Assembly: GCA_964612925.1 (NCBI GenBank)
Contig: CAZTFU010000010.1
Location: 1 to 64,000, forward strand
Source of the DNA: Phil1 sp964612925
GTDB taxonomy: Bacteria; Bacillota; Clostridia; Christensenellales; CAG-138
DNA: 64,000 nt
Direction of reading: 5' to 3'
Below, one piece after another: positions 52,008 through 61,779 of this stretch. The notes under the pieces were generated by a model that did no database searches, had not been told where the DNA came from, and saw only the letters and a list, made by a program, of their open reading frames with translations. Position 1 is the stretch's first letter; every line of letters starts with the position of its first letter. Position numbers and translations under genes: made by a program.

Positions 52008-53328
52008 AAATCTCGCTCCGTTCAATTAAGTGTATGTCGTTCCGTTCGCCTATGCACACGGCGTTTACATGCTCGTATGCCTTGCGCATGGCTTTAAGCG
52101 TGCCCTCGCTTGCACCCACTGTGTTTACTATTTCCCCGTTTTCTTCAAAGCAGGGCAATACTCTGTGTACCTTGCGTAGGCTTGTGCCAAGCTGTGTGCG
52201 GCAGCAGTACAGCGGCAAACAGCCAAGTTCACTGCAACGCACATCGTAAGCATCCTTCTCAAGCGTAAGCTGGGCAAACACGCCGTATTTGGCATTCTCT
52301 TGGGACATATTGGATATGAAATTGCCCAACGAATAAACAACAGGTACCGTTATCGTTTGCCCATCGCGCAACACACTTATCCAATCCATGGGCTGAGGAC
52401 AGTGCGAATGACATCCTATTATGGCATCCGCACCCCACTGCGCAAGTTGTTCGGCATATTCGCGCTGTGAAGCATCCTCTTGGCTTTGGTGCTCGAATCC
52501 CCAATGCACCATTATGATTATAAACTCAGCCCCCGCCTGCTTGCAAGCCGTTATTTGTGCTTTGGCCGTTTCATCATCAAGACGGGTGAGCGCAAATGCT
52601 CTGTTTTCAGTGTCTATGGATGGTGCAGTGCCGTTGAGTATATCCGTTGCGCCCACAAAGCCAAGCTTGTTCCCGTTTTGTTCCACTATGCAGGGCGTCA
52701 TAAAATCTTCCATACTCAGTGCCGTGCCCACGGTCTTTATGCCCGCCGTGCGAAGTACGTTTATCGTGCGGAAAAGCCCCGCATCATCCCTGTCCATGGC
52801 GTGGTTGTTGGCAAGGGTGCATATGTCTATGCCGGCGGAATAAAGGTTTGCGGCAAGCTCATCGGGTGCGCTGAAGCTTTGTAGCGGCGGCTTTGTCGGG
52901 TTGGGATTCTCCTCTGTTGCGGGGGACATGGTTTCACGCGGCTGTGTATAGGGTACATCCTCACCGCCAAATGTGCCCTCAAAATCGGCACACATTATAT
53001 CCACCGAATCGAACACATCGCTCATTATCGCAAAACTTTCACTGAAATCATAGCCCGTGTCGGTCTTGGCATCGTTTATTTGGCGCGTCATTATAAGTAT
53101 ATCGCCTATAAAGCCCACGCTCACCGTCTGCACATCGCTTGTATGTTCGGCTGTAGGCTCTGCAAGTTCTGCGGCCTTGCTTGTCGGTTCGGGCGTAAGT
53201 TCGCTTACCGCAGTCTCTGCGGGTGTGCTCGTGCGCTCGGGTATTTTGATAAGCTGAGTATCATTTGCCTTACAGCCCGCCAAAAGCGCAAGCGAAAGCA
53301 CGCTAATCAGGCATAATATACGCTTCAC
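51991..53328 (-). CDS. CapA-family lipoprotein (PGA_cap metallophosphatase-like)
   Basis: 445 aa from a GTG that overlaps the prmC stop by 4 nt (GTGA). The N-terminus is a lipoprotein signal, ILCLISVLSLALLAGC, with Cys19, followed by a Thr/Pro/Glu-rich linker (about 25-65). The remainder (about 66-390) is the PGA_cap domain with VSVGFIGDILIM, CADFEGTFGG, LANNHAMDRDDAGLF, IIMVHWGFEH and AIIGCHSHCPQPMDW, the conserved Asp/Asn/His residues of a metallophosphoesterase-like fold. Members include CapA/PgsA of poly-gamma-glutamate synthesis, but no capB or capC is nearby, so this is probably a general surface member. Confidence 0.88.
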   Translation of the reverse strand: MKRILCLISVLSLALLAGCKANDTQLIKIPERTSTPAETAVSELTPEPTSKAAELAEPTAEHTSDVQTVSVGFIGDILIMTRQINDAKTDTGYDFSESFAIMSDVFDSVDIMCADFEGTFGGEDVPYTQPRETMSPATEENPNPTKPPLQSFSAPDELAANLYSAGIDICTLANNHAMDRDDAGLFRTINVLRTAGIKTVGTALSMEDFMTPCIVEQNGNKLGFVGATDILNGTAPSIDTENRAFALTRLDDETAKAQITACKQAGAEFIIIMVHWGFEHQSQEDASQREYAEQLAQWGADAIIGCHSHCPQPMDWISVLRDGQTITVPVVYSLGNFISNMSQENAKYGVFAQLTLEKDAYDVRCSELGCLPLYCCRTQLGTSLRKVHRVLPCFEENGEIVNTVGASEGTLKAMRKAYEHVNAVCIGERNDIHLIERSEIYAGEA

Positions 53329-54149
53329 CGCTTTATCACCACCCGCTGTGTGCCGCATATGTCACATACCACGCTTGCTCCCCCAAGCAGATCCGATACC
53401 GCCTGCGCCTGCCCAATGCCCACCTCAAGCACAAGTGCACCGCCGTCATTCAAGTGTGTGCGGTAGTCCGATGCAATACGCCTGTAGAAATCAAGCCCGT
53501 CCTTGCCGCCATAGAGCGCATTCGTAGGTTCAAATTCAAGTTCCCTTTGAAGATGGGTCATATCACCCTCATCAAGATACGGCGGGTTGCAGGTTATTAT
53601 ATCGTATTTATCCGAAACGGCCGAAAACATGTCGCTTTTTAGGGTATTTACGCTTACCGCGTTAAGCTTTGCATTTTCGCGGCTAAGCTCAAGCGCCTTG
53701 TCGCTTATATCCGCAAGCGTTACACCAATGCCGCAAAGCTTAGCAAGGCTTATGCCTATGCAGCCCGACCCCGTGCACAGGTCAAGGCAGGTCTTATAAC
53801 CGTGTTCTTTTATAAGCACAATAGCCTGTTCACACAGCGTTTCCGTATCCTGCCGCGGTATAAGCGCACGCGCATCCGTTTTGAACCCAAGCCCCATAAA
53901 TTCCCAAAACGCAAGGATATATTGAAGCGGTTCGCCGCCCGTGCGCCGCGAAACAAGCTCATTGAGTCTCTGCCGCTGTGCCTTGTCCATGCATTGGTTT
54001 TGGGAAAGTGCAAACTCCGCGCGGCTTTTTATGCCCATTGTAAGCATTATAAGCTCCCGTGCGTTAAGTTCGGCCTCCTCGCCGCACTGCGCACGGAGCC
54101 GTTCGGTCGCATCGTTCAATGCCGTTTTAAGCGTGTAAGCATTGTTCAT
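53325..54149 (-). CDS. prmC: Peptide chain release factor N5-glutamine methyltransferase
   Basis: About 274 aa. An N-terminal helical domain (about 1-85) precedes an S-adenosylmethionine methyltransferase domain with LDLCTGSGCIGISLA (motif I) and the substrate motif IITCNPPYLDEG. LIPRQDTETL is also conserved. It methylates the GGQ glutamine of RF1 and RF2. The second Met (54149) has GAGGAA about 8 nt upstream and is preferred; the first Met (54164) lacks a ribosome site and would overlap addA. It sits with prfA in one operon, separated only by the CapA-like gene. Confidence 0.95.
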   Translation of the reverse strand: MNNAYTLKTALNDATERLRAQCGEEAELNARELIMLTMGIKSRAEFALSQNQCMDKAQRQRLNELVSRRTGGEPLQYILAFWEFMGLGFKTDARALIPRQDTETLCEQAIVLIKEHGYKTCLDLCTGSGCIGISLAKLCGIGVTLADISDKALELSRENAKLNAVSVNTLKSDMFSAVSDKYDIITCNPPYLDEGDMTHLQRELEFEPTNALYGGKDGLDFYRRIASDYRTHLNDGGALVLEVGIGQAQAVSDLLGGASVVCDICGTQRVVIKR

Positions 54150-54150
54150 T

Positions 54151-57100
54151 TCAGCATTCCTCATCCATTTTTACCGCTTTGCCTATGCCGAAAAGATAGA
54201 TATAGCTTTCGGCAACGCGCATACCGCTCAATCGTTCAAGTGCGGTTTTGTAAAGTGCAAGCTGTGTAAAGTGTTTTTTTGCCGCATCGAACGCGCTTGT
54301 GCCCCGCGGCACGAAATCCGTTTTGTAATCGATAAGCACCCATTCGCCGTTTTCGACAAAGCAGCAGTCTATTACGCCCTGCAAAAGAACGGGCTCGTCC
54401 GTATCCGCTCCGAGCAGTTCCCTTGCGCTTATGCGAAGATTGAATTCCGCCTCTCTCCGCACATGGTTTGAATTAAGCAGTCTTTGCCCAAGCTCTCCCG
54501 CAAAGAAGCCCGCTATGCGCCTGTACGGTACGGCATCCGCCTCCGCACGGTCCAAAATGCCGCGTTCGACAAGGACATTTGCCGTATCGCAAATGCTCCT
54601 TTCGTCAATCAGCGCGCCAAGGTCAAGTGCTCGCATTATATCGTGTACAACGCTTCCGCGCCTTGCGCCGCGTATACTCTCCTGATGCATAAATGCGGGC
54701 ATTGCTTCAAGTTCGGCATTCCCGCCGCCGCTGAGTGCGGTTACGGAAAGTTTTGTCGGCAGTTCAACATCCGCGCTGAACGGATATACTCTATTGAACC
54801 ACGATACGGGCTCCGATGGGGTAAGCTTCAGCGCATTCTCTACAAAGCTTCTATATTGGCTTATATCCATTCGCCCGCCGCCCGGTCTTGCGCTCGGCGC
54901 GGGCAGTGCGCATGCATCTATGTGCGCATCTCCACTAAGTATAGGCTCAAGTGAATATCTTTCGCGTATCGCATTGCCGCTTTTAGTTGCAAGTATGTGC
55001 CCAAGCACCCACTGTGCAAAGCTCTTGCGCGTGAAAATGGCGGCCTCCGTCTGCGGGGCAAGTGCGGCGCGAATAAGCCTTTGGCCGTTTTTGGCCGCGC
55101 ATATCATTATAAGCCGTTCACGCGCACGGGTCATGGCAACGTAAAGCACGCGCATTTCCTCCGCGGCGGCCTTTGAATTAAGGCTTGCCGTTATCGCCCC
55201 CTGAATGAAGGAACTCTGCCGCCTTTCTCCGAATATAAAGCGTGCGCCTATACCAAGATCCTTATCACAGCACAGCTTGTCCGCGCCCTCGCGCACGAAT
55301 TGCGAATTCATGCCGCCTATTATCACATACGGAAACTCAAGGCCCTTGCTTGAATGTATGCTCATTATGGTGACCACGTTTGCACCGCCCGTCTGCGGCA
55401 CACCGTATACGTTTGCGGCGGATACCTTATCCATGTAGTTCAAAAAGCTGCCAAGCGACCTTACGCCCGCCTGCGCAAGGCTACGCGCCATATCGCACAG
55501 TGCCTCAAGGTTTGCCTGCCTTTGCCTGCCGCCGCTAAGTGCCGCGCAGTATTCGCCAAAGCCCGTTTCGTCAAGCAAAAAGCCTATCAGTGCTTCCGCG
55601 CTGAGTATATCCGCCTCTTTCCTGAAACGGTCTATCATGCCTATAATCCTTTGCGCCTTTGGGGCAAGCTCCCCGCCGTCCTTGGCGGCGGCATTCAGGC
55701 GGTCTATCCATGCCCAGTCGGCTTCATCCGTGTCGGCAGGGGCGGTGTAGTCGGCTTTAAGTGTGATAAGATCCCGCTCGTCAAAGCCGCCTATGGGTGA
55801 ACGGAGCACCGCCGCAAGCGGTATATCCTGCCTGCGGTTATCTATCACCCTTAAAAGATCCACGAATACGCGCACCTCAATCGCGTCAAAGTAGCCGCTT
55901 GAAAGCAGTGCATATGCGTTCACGCCGTTTGCGGCAAGGGTACGCATCCACGTTTCCGCACTTGACTTGTGGGAGCGGAGCAGCACGGCAAAATCGCTGT
56001 ATTTCGGTCTGCGTGCTTCCCCGGTTGCGGAATCCGTTATGGTTTCGGTATCCATTATCTCATGTATTCTTTTTGCGGCGGCCGCCGCCTCCGCCGCGGC
56101 AACATCGGTTTCGGTCTCGTAATCGTCATCGTCACTCTCCGATGACTGCATCATGTCAAGCAGCATAAATTCCGCCGCGACCGCATCCTCTCCGCCGCGG
56201 CCGCATTTAAGCGCGGCCTCCTCATCATATTCTATTTCGGCCGTGCCGCGGTGCATTATTCTTTCAAAAAGGCCGTTTACCGCGGACAGCACACCCTGTG
56301 TGCTTCTGAAATTATGGTTAAGGCAAATAAGCGTTCCGCCGCCGGTTTCCTTGTAATCGGCATAGCGTTGCATGAAAAGCTCGGGCTCAGCAAGGCGAAA
56401 ACGGTATATGGATTGCTTTACGTCTCCAACAAGGAATGTTTCGGCATTTGCGCTTATACTTTTGAGTATGCTTTCCTGCACGGGGTTACAGTCCTGATAT
56501 TCATCCATGAATACGTGCTTAAAGCGGCGGTTGTATTCACTCTGCACCTCGTCATTTTTAAGCACGTCAAGGCACATATGCTCCATGTCTCCGTAATCTA
56601 TACAGCCCGCTTCGCCCTTCTTTGCGGCATAGCGCGCGTCAAGCTCCTTTATGAATGAACACAGCTCCGCTATCAGCGGGCGGTGGCGGGCCATTGCGGT
56701 ACAGTGATCCTCAATCGTGCCGCACCAGAACGCACGCTCCGTCTTTATCTGCTCCTTAAGCTTTTTGCGTGCGGCATCGGCGTTATCCCTGAGCGGTCCT
56801 TCAAGTCCGCCCCAGCTTATGCGCTTTTTGTCAAAGGAAAGGCCGTCAAGCGTTGAAATAAGCTCCTCTGCATTTTGGCAAAGCAGCGGTTCGCGGGCGA
56901 TGAAAAGCTCACCGTCTATAAACGCGGCCAAGTCCGCCTCCCCGCATTGCATAAGCTCATCACGCGCCGCTTGCAGTGCATCGCATGCGGCGGCTATGCT
57001 TCGTATGCTCTTTTTATACATTTCCTGCGCCGCCCTGCTCGAAAGCAGTTCTTCGGGTGTGGAAGCGTCATATTTTTCAAGTGCGCCGTCAAGCCACGCA

Positions 57101-57648
57101 AACGGATCTACCTGCGAACGTGCAAAATCATACACCGTATTTATTGCGCTCTCCGCGGCCTCATCCCCGCCAAGGCCGTCCATAAGCTCTATAAAGCTCT
57201 TGCCGCCGAGCGCATATCGATCCTCGACAAGCTCGTTGTAAGCAAGGCTTCTTAAAACCGTAGTCTCGCCCGCATCCGCCACGCGAAACGCCGGGTCAAG
57301 CCCCGCTATGGCAAAGTGGCGGCGCAATACCTGCGTGCAGAAGGAGTGCAGTGTTGATATGTTTGCCGCATTTACGCTTGATGCGGCACGGTAAAGTGCG
57401 CTTGCCTTTTCGCCCTCATATCGCTGTGCGGCCGCTGCAAGGTTTTTTTCTATCCTCTTTTTCATTTCGGCCGCCGCCGCATTGGTAAATGTTACGCACA
57501 GTATTGAATTAAGGCTTTCTCCTTCTTCAATAAGGCGTACTATGCGCGCGGTCAGCACGGCGGTCTTTCCGCTGCCTGCGCCCGCGCTTACAAGCAGGTC
57601 GCCCGGCGCTTCTATTGCAAGGAGCTGTTCACTCGTCCAGTTTGGCAT
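54151..57648 (-). CDS. addA: ATP-dependent helicase/nuclease subunit AddA
   Basis: 1165 aa. UvrD/Rep-type helicase with Walker A SAGAGSGKTAVLTAR, motif II VFMDEYQDCNPVQE, motif III FLVGDVKQSIYRFRLAEP and motif V/VI IMSIHSSKGLEFPYV plus YVAMTRARERLI. The C-terminal PD-(D/E)XK nuclease has LQGVIDCCF and EWVLIDYKTDFV. With AddB it resects double-strand breaks for RecA loading. The gene overlaps addB by 20 nt upstream and ends 1 nt before the prmC start. Its length is normal for the family. Confidence 0.97.
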   Translation of the reverse strand: MPNWTSEQLLAIEAPGDLLVSAGAGSGKTAVLTARIVRLIEEGESLNSILCVTFTNAAAAEMKKRIEKNLAAAAQRYEGEKASALYRAASSVNAANISTLHSFCTQVLRRHFAIAGLDPAFRVADAGETTVLRSLAYNELVEDRYALGGKSFIELMDGLGGDEAAESAINTVYDFARSQVDPFAWLDGALEKYDASTPEELLSSRAAQEMYKKSIRSIAAACDALQAARDELMQCGEADLAAFIDGELFIAREPLLCQNAEELISTLDGLSFDKKRISWGGLEGPLRDNADAARKKLKEQIKTERAFWCGTIEDHCTAMARHRPLIAELCSFIKELDARYAAKKGEAGCIDYGDMEHMCLDVLKNDEVQSEYNRRFKHVFMDEYQDCNPVQESILKSISANAETFLVGDVKQSIYRFRLAEPELFMQRYADYKETGGGTLICLNHNFRSTQGVLSAVNGLFERIMHRGTAEIEYDEEAALKCGRGGEDAVAAEFMLLDMMQSSESDDDDYETETDVAAAEAAAAAKRIHEIMDTETITDSATGEARRPKYSDFAVLLRSHKSSAETWMRTLAANGVNAYALLSSGYFDAIEVRVFVDLLRVIDNRRQDIPLAAVLRSPIGGFDERDLITLKADYTAPADTDEADWAWIDRLNAAAKDGGELAPKAQRIIGMIDRFRKEADILSAEALIGFLLDETGFGEYCAALSGGRQRQANLEALCDMARSLAQAGVRSLGSFLNYMDKVSAANVYGVPQTGGANVVTIMSIHSSKGLEFPYVIIGGMNSQFVREGADKLCCDKDLGIGARFIFGERRQSSFIQGAITASLNSKAAAEEMRVLYVAMTRARERLIMICAAKNGQRLIRAALAPQTEAAIFTRKSFAQWVLGHILATKSGNAIRERYSLEPILSGDAHIDACALPAPSARPGGGRMDISQYRSFVENALKLTPSEPVSWFNRVYPFSADVELPTKLSVTALSGGGNAELEAMPAFMHQESIRGARRGSVVHDIMRALDLGALIDERSICDTANVLVERGILDRAEADAVPYRRIAGFFAGELGQRLLNSNHVRREAEFNLRISARELLGADTDEPVLLQGVIDCCFVENGEWVLIDYKTDFVPRGTSAFDAAKKHFTQLALYKTALERLSGMRVAESYIYLFGIGKAVKMDEEC

Positions 57649-60600
57649 TGGATACCTCCGTTAAGAATTCGTCTCGGCTCATACAGCGCGAATATCTGTA
57701 CTTGCAGTTGGGCAGTGTTGCGTCAAAGCCGCATACATCCCCGTAATCGCAAATGCCGCATTCGCTGTAGCCGCGCTTGTTTTTAATGGGTCGCGCCTCC
57801 ATGCGCCCCGCCACTATGTTCTTCGCCGTTTGTGCCGCACGCTCAAGCGCATAGTCTACGGTGGAGGAAAGCTGCTCTTTCGTAAGCCGCCACCCGCTCT
57901 GCACGGTCGGCTGTACGCTTGCGCCGCCACCTATTTTTATAAGCTCGGCATCGTTTAGGCATATGCCGCGAAGGCGGAACTCGCTAAACAGCTTTTCGCG
58001 TATTTTGGCTTGCGTCTCCTCATCCTCTTCCCTGCCGTCGGTTGCGGCTATGCTTTCCTGCATGGGCATATAGTACATGCCCGCCGCGTGTTCGAATGAG
58101 CCCGCGGCCTCTATCGCGGCAATGTATAAGGGAAGCTGCAGTCGTGTGCCGTCATCTATGTCGGCGCAGTCGAACGTCGCGCCCGCCTTGCTCTTATAGT
58201 CTATCACGCGCACATATTCTTCGCCCGTCGGCGCGGTGTAGGAATCTATCCTGTCTATGCGCCCGTTCAATATGTAGCGGTTGCCGTGCGGCAGTTCAAG
58301 CACAAGCTCGGGGTACTTTTTGCCTATGCCGAATTCCGCCTCCGCCGCGCTTATTTCGAATTTACCGCGCCTTAGCTGTTCAGCTATGGCATGGGCCGTG
58401 GCCTTAACACGCCGAATAAGCCTGTGCGCCGCGGCACGGTTGCGTGCTGTATCCGTAAACACGCCGCCGTTATGCGTGCTTATAAGCTCGGGTATTATGG
58501 AATCCATTATCCTGTCCACGCCCGCCGCGTCCATACCGCCTATACCGCCAAGTTCCTTTATCCTTGCGGTAAAGCGCTCTATGGCCTCGTGACAGAATAT
58601 GCCCTCGTCCGTTTTCTTCTCGCGGTATTCCTTGCGCGGCATAAGCCTTAATCCTACCGATGCGAAATGCTTGAACGGGCAGGCGTTGAACTTCTCAAGC
58701 GATGTTACACCGCCGCGGAACGGGTTGCCGTAAAGCTTGTGCGCAAGCTCCTCGCCAAAGGGCTTTGCGGCCGCATTTGGGATAAGTGCACTCTCAATGT
58801 CGCTTAAACGGGCGCGATATTCTTCATCCGAATAAAGTGAAGCGTACAGTTTTTCCGTGCCCGGCTCCATTTTGCCGTTCTCAACGCCCGTGCGCAACCG
58901 CTTTATAAGCAGGGAATAGGCACTTGGCGCAGTCACGGCAGAGGTGTCCGAAATATCCGTCTTTATTTGAACATCGTCAAACATGGCCTCTATCCTGTCC
59001 ATAAGTTCGCAAGGTGCCGCCGTATCACTGCCGCTGCCCATTGTATATGAAAGGTACAGTTTTTCCGTGGGCTTTGTCACCGCGCCGTAAGCGTCCCCCA
59101 TTTCCTTATCGTTAAGTTCTGCGGTGCAGGGCAGTTCGCCAACGCCCGCACTTGATATTATAAGGCGTTCCTCATCGTCTATCATGCCGTCGTCACTGTG
59201 TACGGCGGGAAAATGCCCGTTTGCCGCACCGAGTATTATAAGTGCGCGTATGCTTCGCGCCTTACTGCGGCCAAGGCTACCCAGCATCACCTGATCCGCC
59301 GCCGCGGGTATAACACCCACCTCATAGGCTTCAACGCCTTCCTTATATATTGCAAGGAACCGCCTTCGGCTAAGCTTCGTACTGCCGAAAGTCCAATACA
59401 TCTGATCGAGCACCTCAAGCAGCAGATTGTATACCTGCGCCGTTTCCTCCGCCCGTTCAAGCCTGCCCTGAGCCCTTAATTCCTCGGCCTGCTCGTTTAG
59501 TTGCTCCCGCATGTGCATGGTATCCATATACGCATAAAGTGCGCGCACCATGCCCGAAACATCCGCGGCATTACGCATGTTCTCGCCAAGTTCTTCAAGC
59601 GTGTCTATAACCGCCTTGCGCACTTCCTCTGCGGCAACGGGAGCATCATCCGCGAACGGAGTTTTGAACGCACTGCCCCTTGTCCCGCGCCCAAGCACAT
59701 AGTTTTCGAATATTTCGGCCTGCTCCGCGCTTACGGTGCAAAGCCCCGTCTTTACAAGCGAAACAATACCCTCGCTTGTGTAATTCCCGCCGCAAAGCTT
59801 TAATGCAAGCAGTGTTGCCTCGCTTGCGGCATAGCTTATGAGCGGTCTTTTTGCATCGGTAAAAAACGGTATGCGCCTTTGGCGGAGCGCGCGTGTCATG
59901 GGCTCAAGATATTTGTCCGTGTTGGAAGCGATTATGGCTATATCCCTGTAGCGATACCCTTCATCTATAAGCAGCTGTACCTTTTCGGCGGCGGCGGTAA
60001 CCTCCGCCCTTATGTCCGTGGCCGCAAAAAGCTCCATCGCCCCATCCGAATTGCCTTGGAATTTTTTATACGGGAAAGCAAAGCCCTCGCTTTCCATGTG
60101 CCTCAGTGCGGCGGAAGCGTGGCGGCTCTCCTCCCCCTCGGGATGTATGAATCGGGGCGATATGCCCCTTTCCTCGCAAAGTGAAAGTATGTTTGACAGT
60201 ATTCGCCTGTCGGATGAAAAAACGGCCTTGTCGCGGCAGTGCTCGTCCGTATCCAACCGCAACGCAATGCTTACCTCAGATGAGCAATCAATAAGCGCAC
60301 CCACCGCGGCATAAAGGCGCTTGCTTATCATATCGAACCCGTCTATTATCACATGGCGCGCGGCAAATTCGCTTTGGGGCAGAAGCTCGGCAAGCAGTCT
60401 TAGCGATTCCTCATTGTCAAGGCGACTTTCCGAAAGCTGAGCCTCGCTTGCCTCATATATAAGTGCAAGGTCTTTAAGCCGCGCCCCAAGGGAGGTTTCC
60501 TCGCCCTCGTGCCGCGCAACCTCCATAAGGTCATCGCTCGTTATACCGGCGCGCTTTGCCTCCGTAAAAAAAGCGGCACATTCTGCGGTGAAGCCGCTCC

Positions 60601-60934
60601 TTTGATATACGCGCGCAAATGCCGTAAGCCTCGGCGCAAGCTCGTCCGCGCACTTGCGTATTACCATCAGCCGCCCCTGTTCGCTTATAAGGGCACGTCT
60701 TTCGCCAAAGCTTTGCAGTACCCTTCTTGCAAGCGATGTGAACGAATATACGTCCACGTTCCACAGCCCGCCGCCAAGCGTACCCGACAGTGCACGCTCC
60801 GTTTCGAACGTGAATTGCTCGGGCACTATGTACAGAACGCTGTCGCCTTTCGCCGCGATATCCGCCGCAATGCGCCTGAGGTAGCGGCTTTTACCGCTGC
60901 CCGCCCTGCCTGTCAATATGCTTACTTCGCCCAC
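57629..60934 (-). CDS. addB: ATP-dependent nuclease subunit AddB
   Basis: 1101 aa from a GTG with GAGGG upstream. The N-terminal P-loop is TGRAGSGKSRYL. Helicase-like motifs are degenerate, as usual for AddB. The C-terminal nuclease has LNGRIDRIDSY and VRVIDYKSKAG. The 4Fe-4S cluster ligands are one Cys in FNACPFKHFASVG (about 770) and three in YSECGICDYGDVCGFD. It is the second subunit of the AddAB recombination nuclease. It comes 30 nt after thpR in the long minus-strand operon. Confidence 0.95.
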   Translation of the reverse strand: MGEVSILTGRAGSGKSRYLRRIAADIAAKGDSVLYIVPEQFTFETERALSGTLGGGLWNVDVYSFTSLARRVLQSFGERRALISEQGRLMVIRKCADELAPRLTAFARVYQRSGFTAECAAFFTEAKRAGITSDDLMEVARHEGEETSLGARLKDLALIYEASEAQLSESRLDNEESLRLLAELLPQSEFAARHVIIDGFDMISKRLYAAVGALIDCSSEVSIALRLDTDEHCRDKAVFSSDRRILSNILSLCEERGISPRFIHPEGEESRHASAALRHMESEGFAFPYKKFQGNSDGAMELFAATDIRAEVTAAAEKVQLLIDEGYRYRDIAIIASNTDKYLEPMTRALRQRRIPFFTDAKRPLISYAASEATLLALKLCGGNYTSEGIVSLVKTGLCTVSAEQAEIFENYVLGRGTRGSAFKTPFADDAPVAAEEVRKAVIDTLEELGENMRNAADVSGMVRALYAYMDTMHMREQLNEQAEELRAQGRLERAEETAQVYNLLLEVLDQMYWTFGSTKLSRRRFLAIYKEGVEAYEVGVIPAAADQVMLGSLGRSKARSIRALIILGAANGHFPAVHSDDGMIDDEERLIISSAGVGELPCTAELNDKEMGDAYGAVTKPTEKLYLSYTMGSGSDTAAPCELMDRIEAMFDDVQIKTDISDTSAVTAPSAYSLLIKRLRTGVENGKMEPGTEKLYASLYSDEEYRARLSDIESALIPNAAAKPFGEELAHKLYGNPFRGGVTSLEKFNACPFKHFASVGLRLMPRKEYREKKTDEGIFCHEAIERFTARIKELGGIGGMDAAGVDRIMDSIIPELISTHNGGVFTDTARNRAAAHRLIRRVKATAHAIAEQLRRGKFEISAAEAEFGIGKKYPELVLELPHGNRYILNGRIDRIDSYTAPTGEEYVRVIDYKSKAGATFDCADIDDGTRLQLPLYIAAIEAAGSFEHAAGMYYMPMQESIAATDGREEDEETQAKIREKLFSEFRLRGICLNDAELIKIGGGASVQPTVQSGWRLTKEQLSSTVDYALERAAQTAKNIVAGRMEARPIKNKRGYSECGICDYGDVCGFDATLPNCKYRYSRCMSRDEFLTEVSNAKLDE

Positions 60935-60963
60935 AGTATATCCCTCGTTGTATTTAATTTGAG

Positions 60964-61497
60964 TTAAAACCTTTCCGTATGCAGCGGGAAATAAACCACC
61001 TTGCCATCCTCACGTCTGCTTTCAAACAGCGTAAAGCCCGAAACCGTCATGCTTGCATTGGGTGAAAGTGCCTTCATCTCCATGGTTGCAACATCGTCAT
61101 GTTCTACGTTGCGCCCAAGCGTTACATGTGGGGTAAAGCCCTTCCTTTCGCGGGAAAAGCCGTTGTCATAAAGCGCACTTTGAAGTGATTCGTAAAGCGC
61201 ATTAAGCTCGTCAAGCTGACCCTTTACCTCGATAAAGGAAGTTTTCTTGCCGCCCTTGTCAAAGCAATCGTATTTGCCGAGGTGCAGTGTGAACGGGCGC
61301 ATGCCGCGTCCCGCCTCGTGCATGGCCGCCACCGCCCCCTGAAGATCCCTGCTTTCACCTATAAAGTGAAGGGTTATATGAAAATTGTTGTTCTGCACAA
61401 ATCGGCCGCCACAGCTAAGCTGTTTAAGCTCCTTTTGTACCCTTGAAACCTCCGCCTTAAAGGAGCGAGGCAGATCTATTGCAATAAAAAGGCGCAT
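60964..61497 (-). CDS. thpR: RNA 2',3'-cyclic phosphodiesterase
   Basis: 177 aa, 2H phosphoesterase superfamily. The two catalytic HxTx motifs are FHITLHFIGE (about 39-48) and FTPHVTLGRN (about 119-128). The opening MRLFIAIDLP is typical of ThpR/LigT. It opens 2',3'-cyclic phosphates on RNA ends; the cellular role is uncertain. It is the first gene of the nine-gene operon and has its own promoter. Confidence 0.93.
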   Translation of the reverse strand: MRLFIAIDLPRSFKAEVSRVQKELKQLSCGGRFVQNNNFHITLHFIGESRDLQGAVAAMHEAGRGMRPFTLHLGKYDCFDKGGKKTSFIEVKGQLDELNALYESLQSALYDNGFSRERKGFTPHVTLGRNVEHDDVATMEMKALSPNASMTVSGFTLFESRREDGKVVYFPLHTERF

Positions 61498-61526
61498 GAA
61501 TTATTCCTCCGTACATTTATATGCAT

Positions 61527-61555
61527 ATTATCCCACGTTCGCCGCCCCTATGCAA
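61527..61555 (-). promoter_or_regulatory. Promoter of the thpR-addBA-prmC-capA-prfA-sua5-rpiB-upp operon
   Basis: On the minus strand TTGCAT, a 17-bp spacer and GATAAT, about 30 nt upstream of the thpR start. Confidence 0.6.
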
Positions 61556-61686
61556 GGCTAAAGGGCGCAATGCCGCGTAATATGCCGCTTACCCCTTGCA
61601 TAGGCGGCCGAAATAGGTTATTATTTAGCTTGTGAACAATGGCTGTGCATAAGGCCGAAATGTCTAAAATTTTCCCGTAATTCCTA

Positions 61687-61715
61687 TTGTATCTTTTAAT
61701 TTGGCGTGTTATAAT
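61687..61715 (+). promoter_or_regulatory. Extended -10 promoter of rpsF-ssb-rpsR
   Basis: TTGTAT, a 17-bp spacer and TATAAT preceded by TG (TGTTATAAT), an extended -10. This is expected of a strong ribosomal protein promoter. Confidence 0.8.
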
Positions 61716-61731
61716 ATGTTGCTAACGTGCT

Positions 61732-61760
61732 TCTTGCGCCGTTTTTGCGGCGCCATAAGA
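61732..61760 (+). promoter_or_regulatory. rpsF leader hairpin (possible S6:S18 autoregulatory site)
   Basis: TCTT-GCGCCG-loop-CGGCGC-CAT-AAGA forms a stem with a 3-nt bulge, just upstream of the rpsF ribosome site. Leaders of rpsF in many bacteria carry an S6:S18-binding stem with a C-rich bulge that mimics 16S rRNA. The position fits, but the match to that motif is not certain. Confidence 0.4.
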
Positions 61761-61779
61761 CCATAAGGAGGTGAAAAGC

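Noticed and set aside
51991..53328. Poly-gamma-glutamate capsule locus
   Set aside because: Only the CapA-like domain is present; no capB or capC ligase/transport genes lie nearby.
61644..61652. Perfect inverted DnaA box upstream of rpsF
   Set aside because: A single 9-mer match without neighbours is expected by chance in a window of this size.
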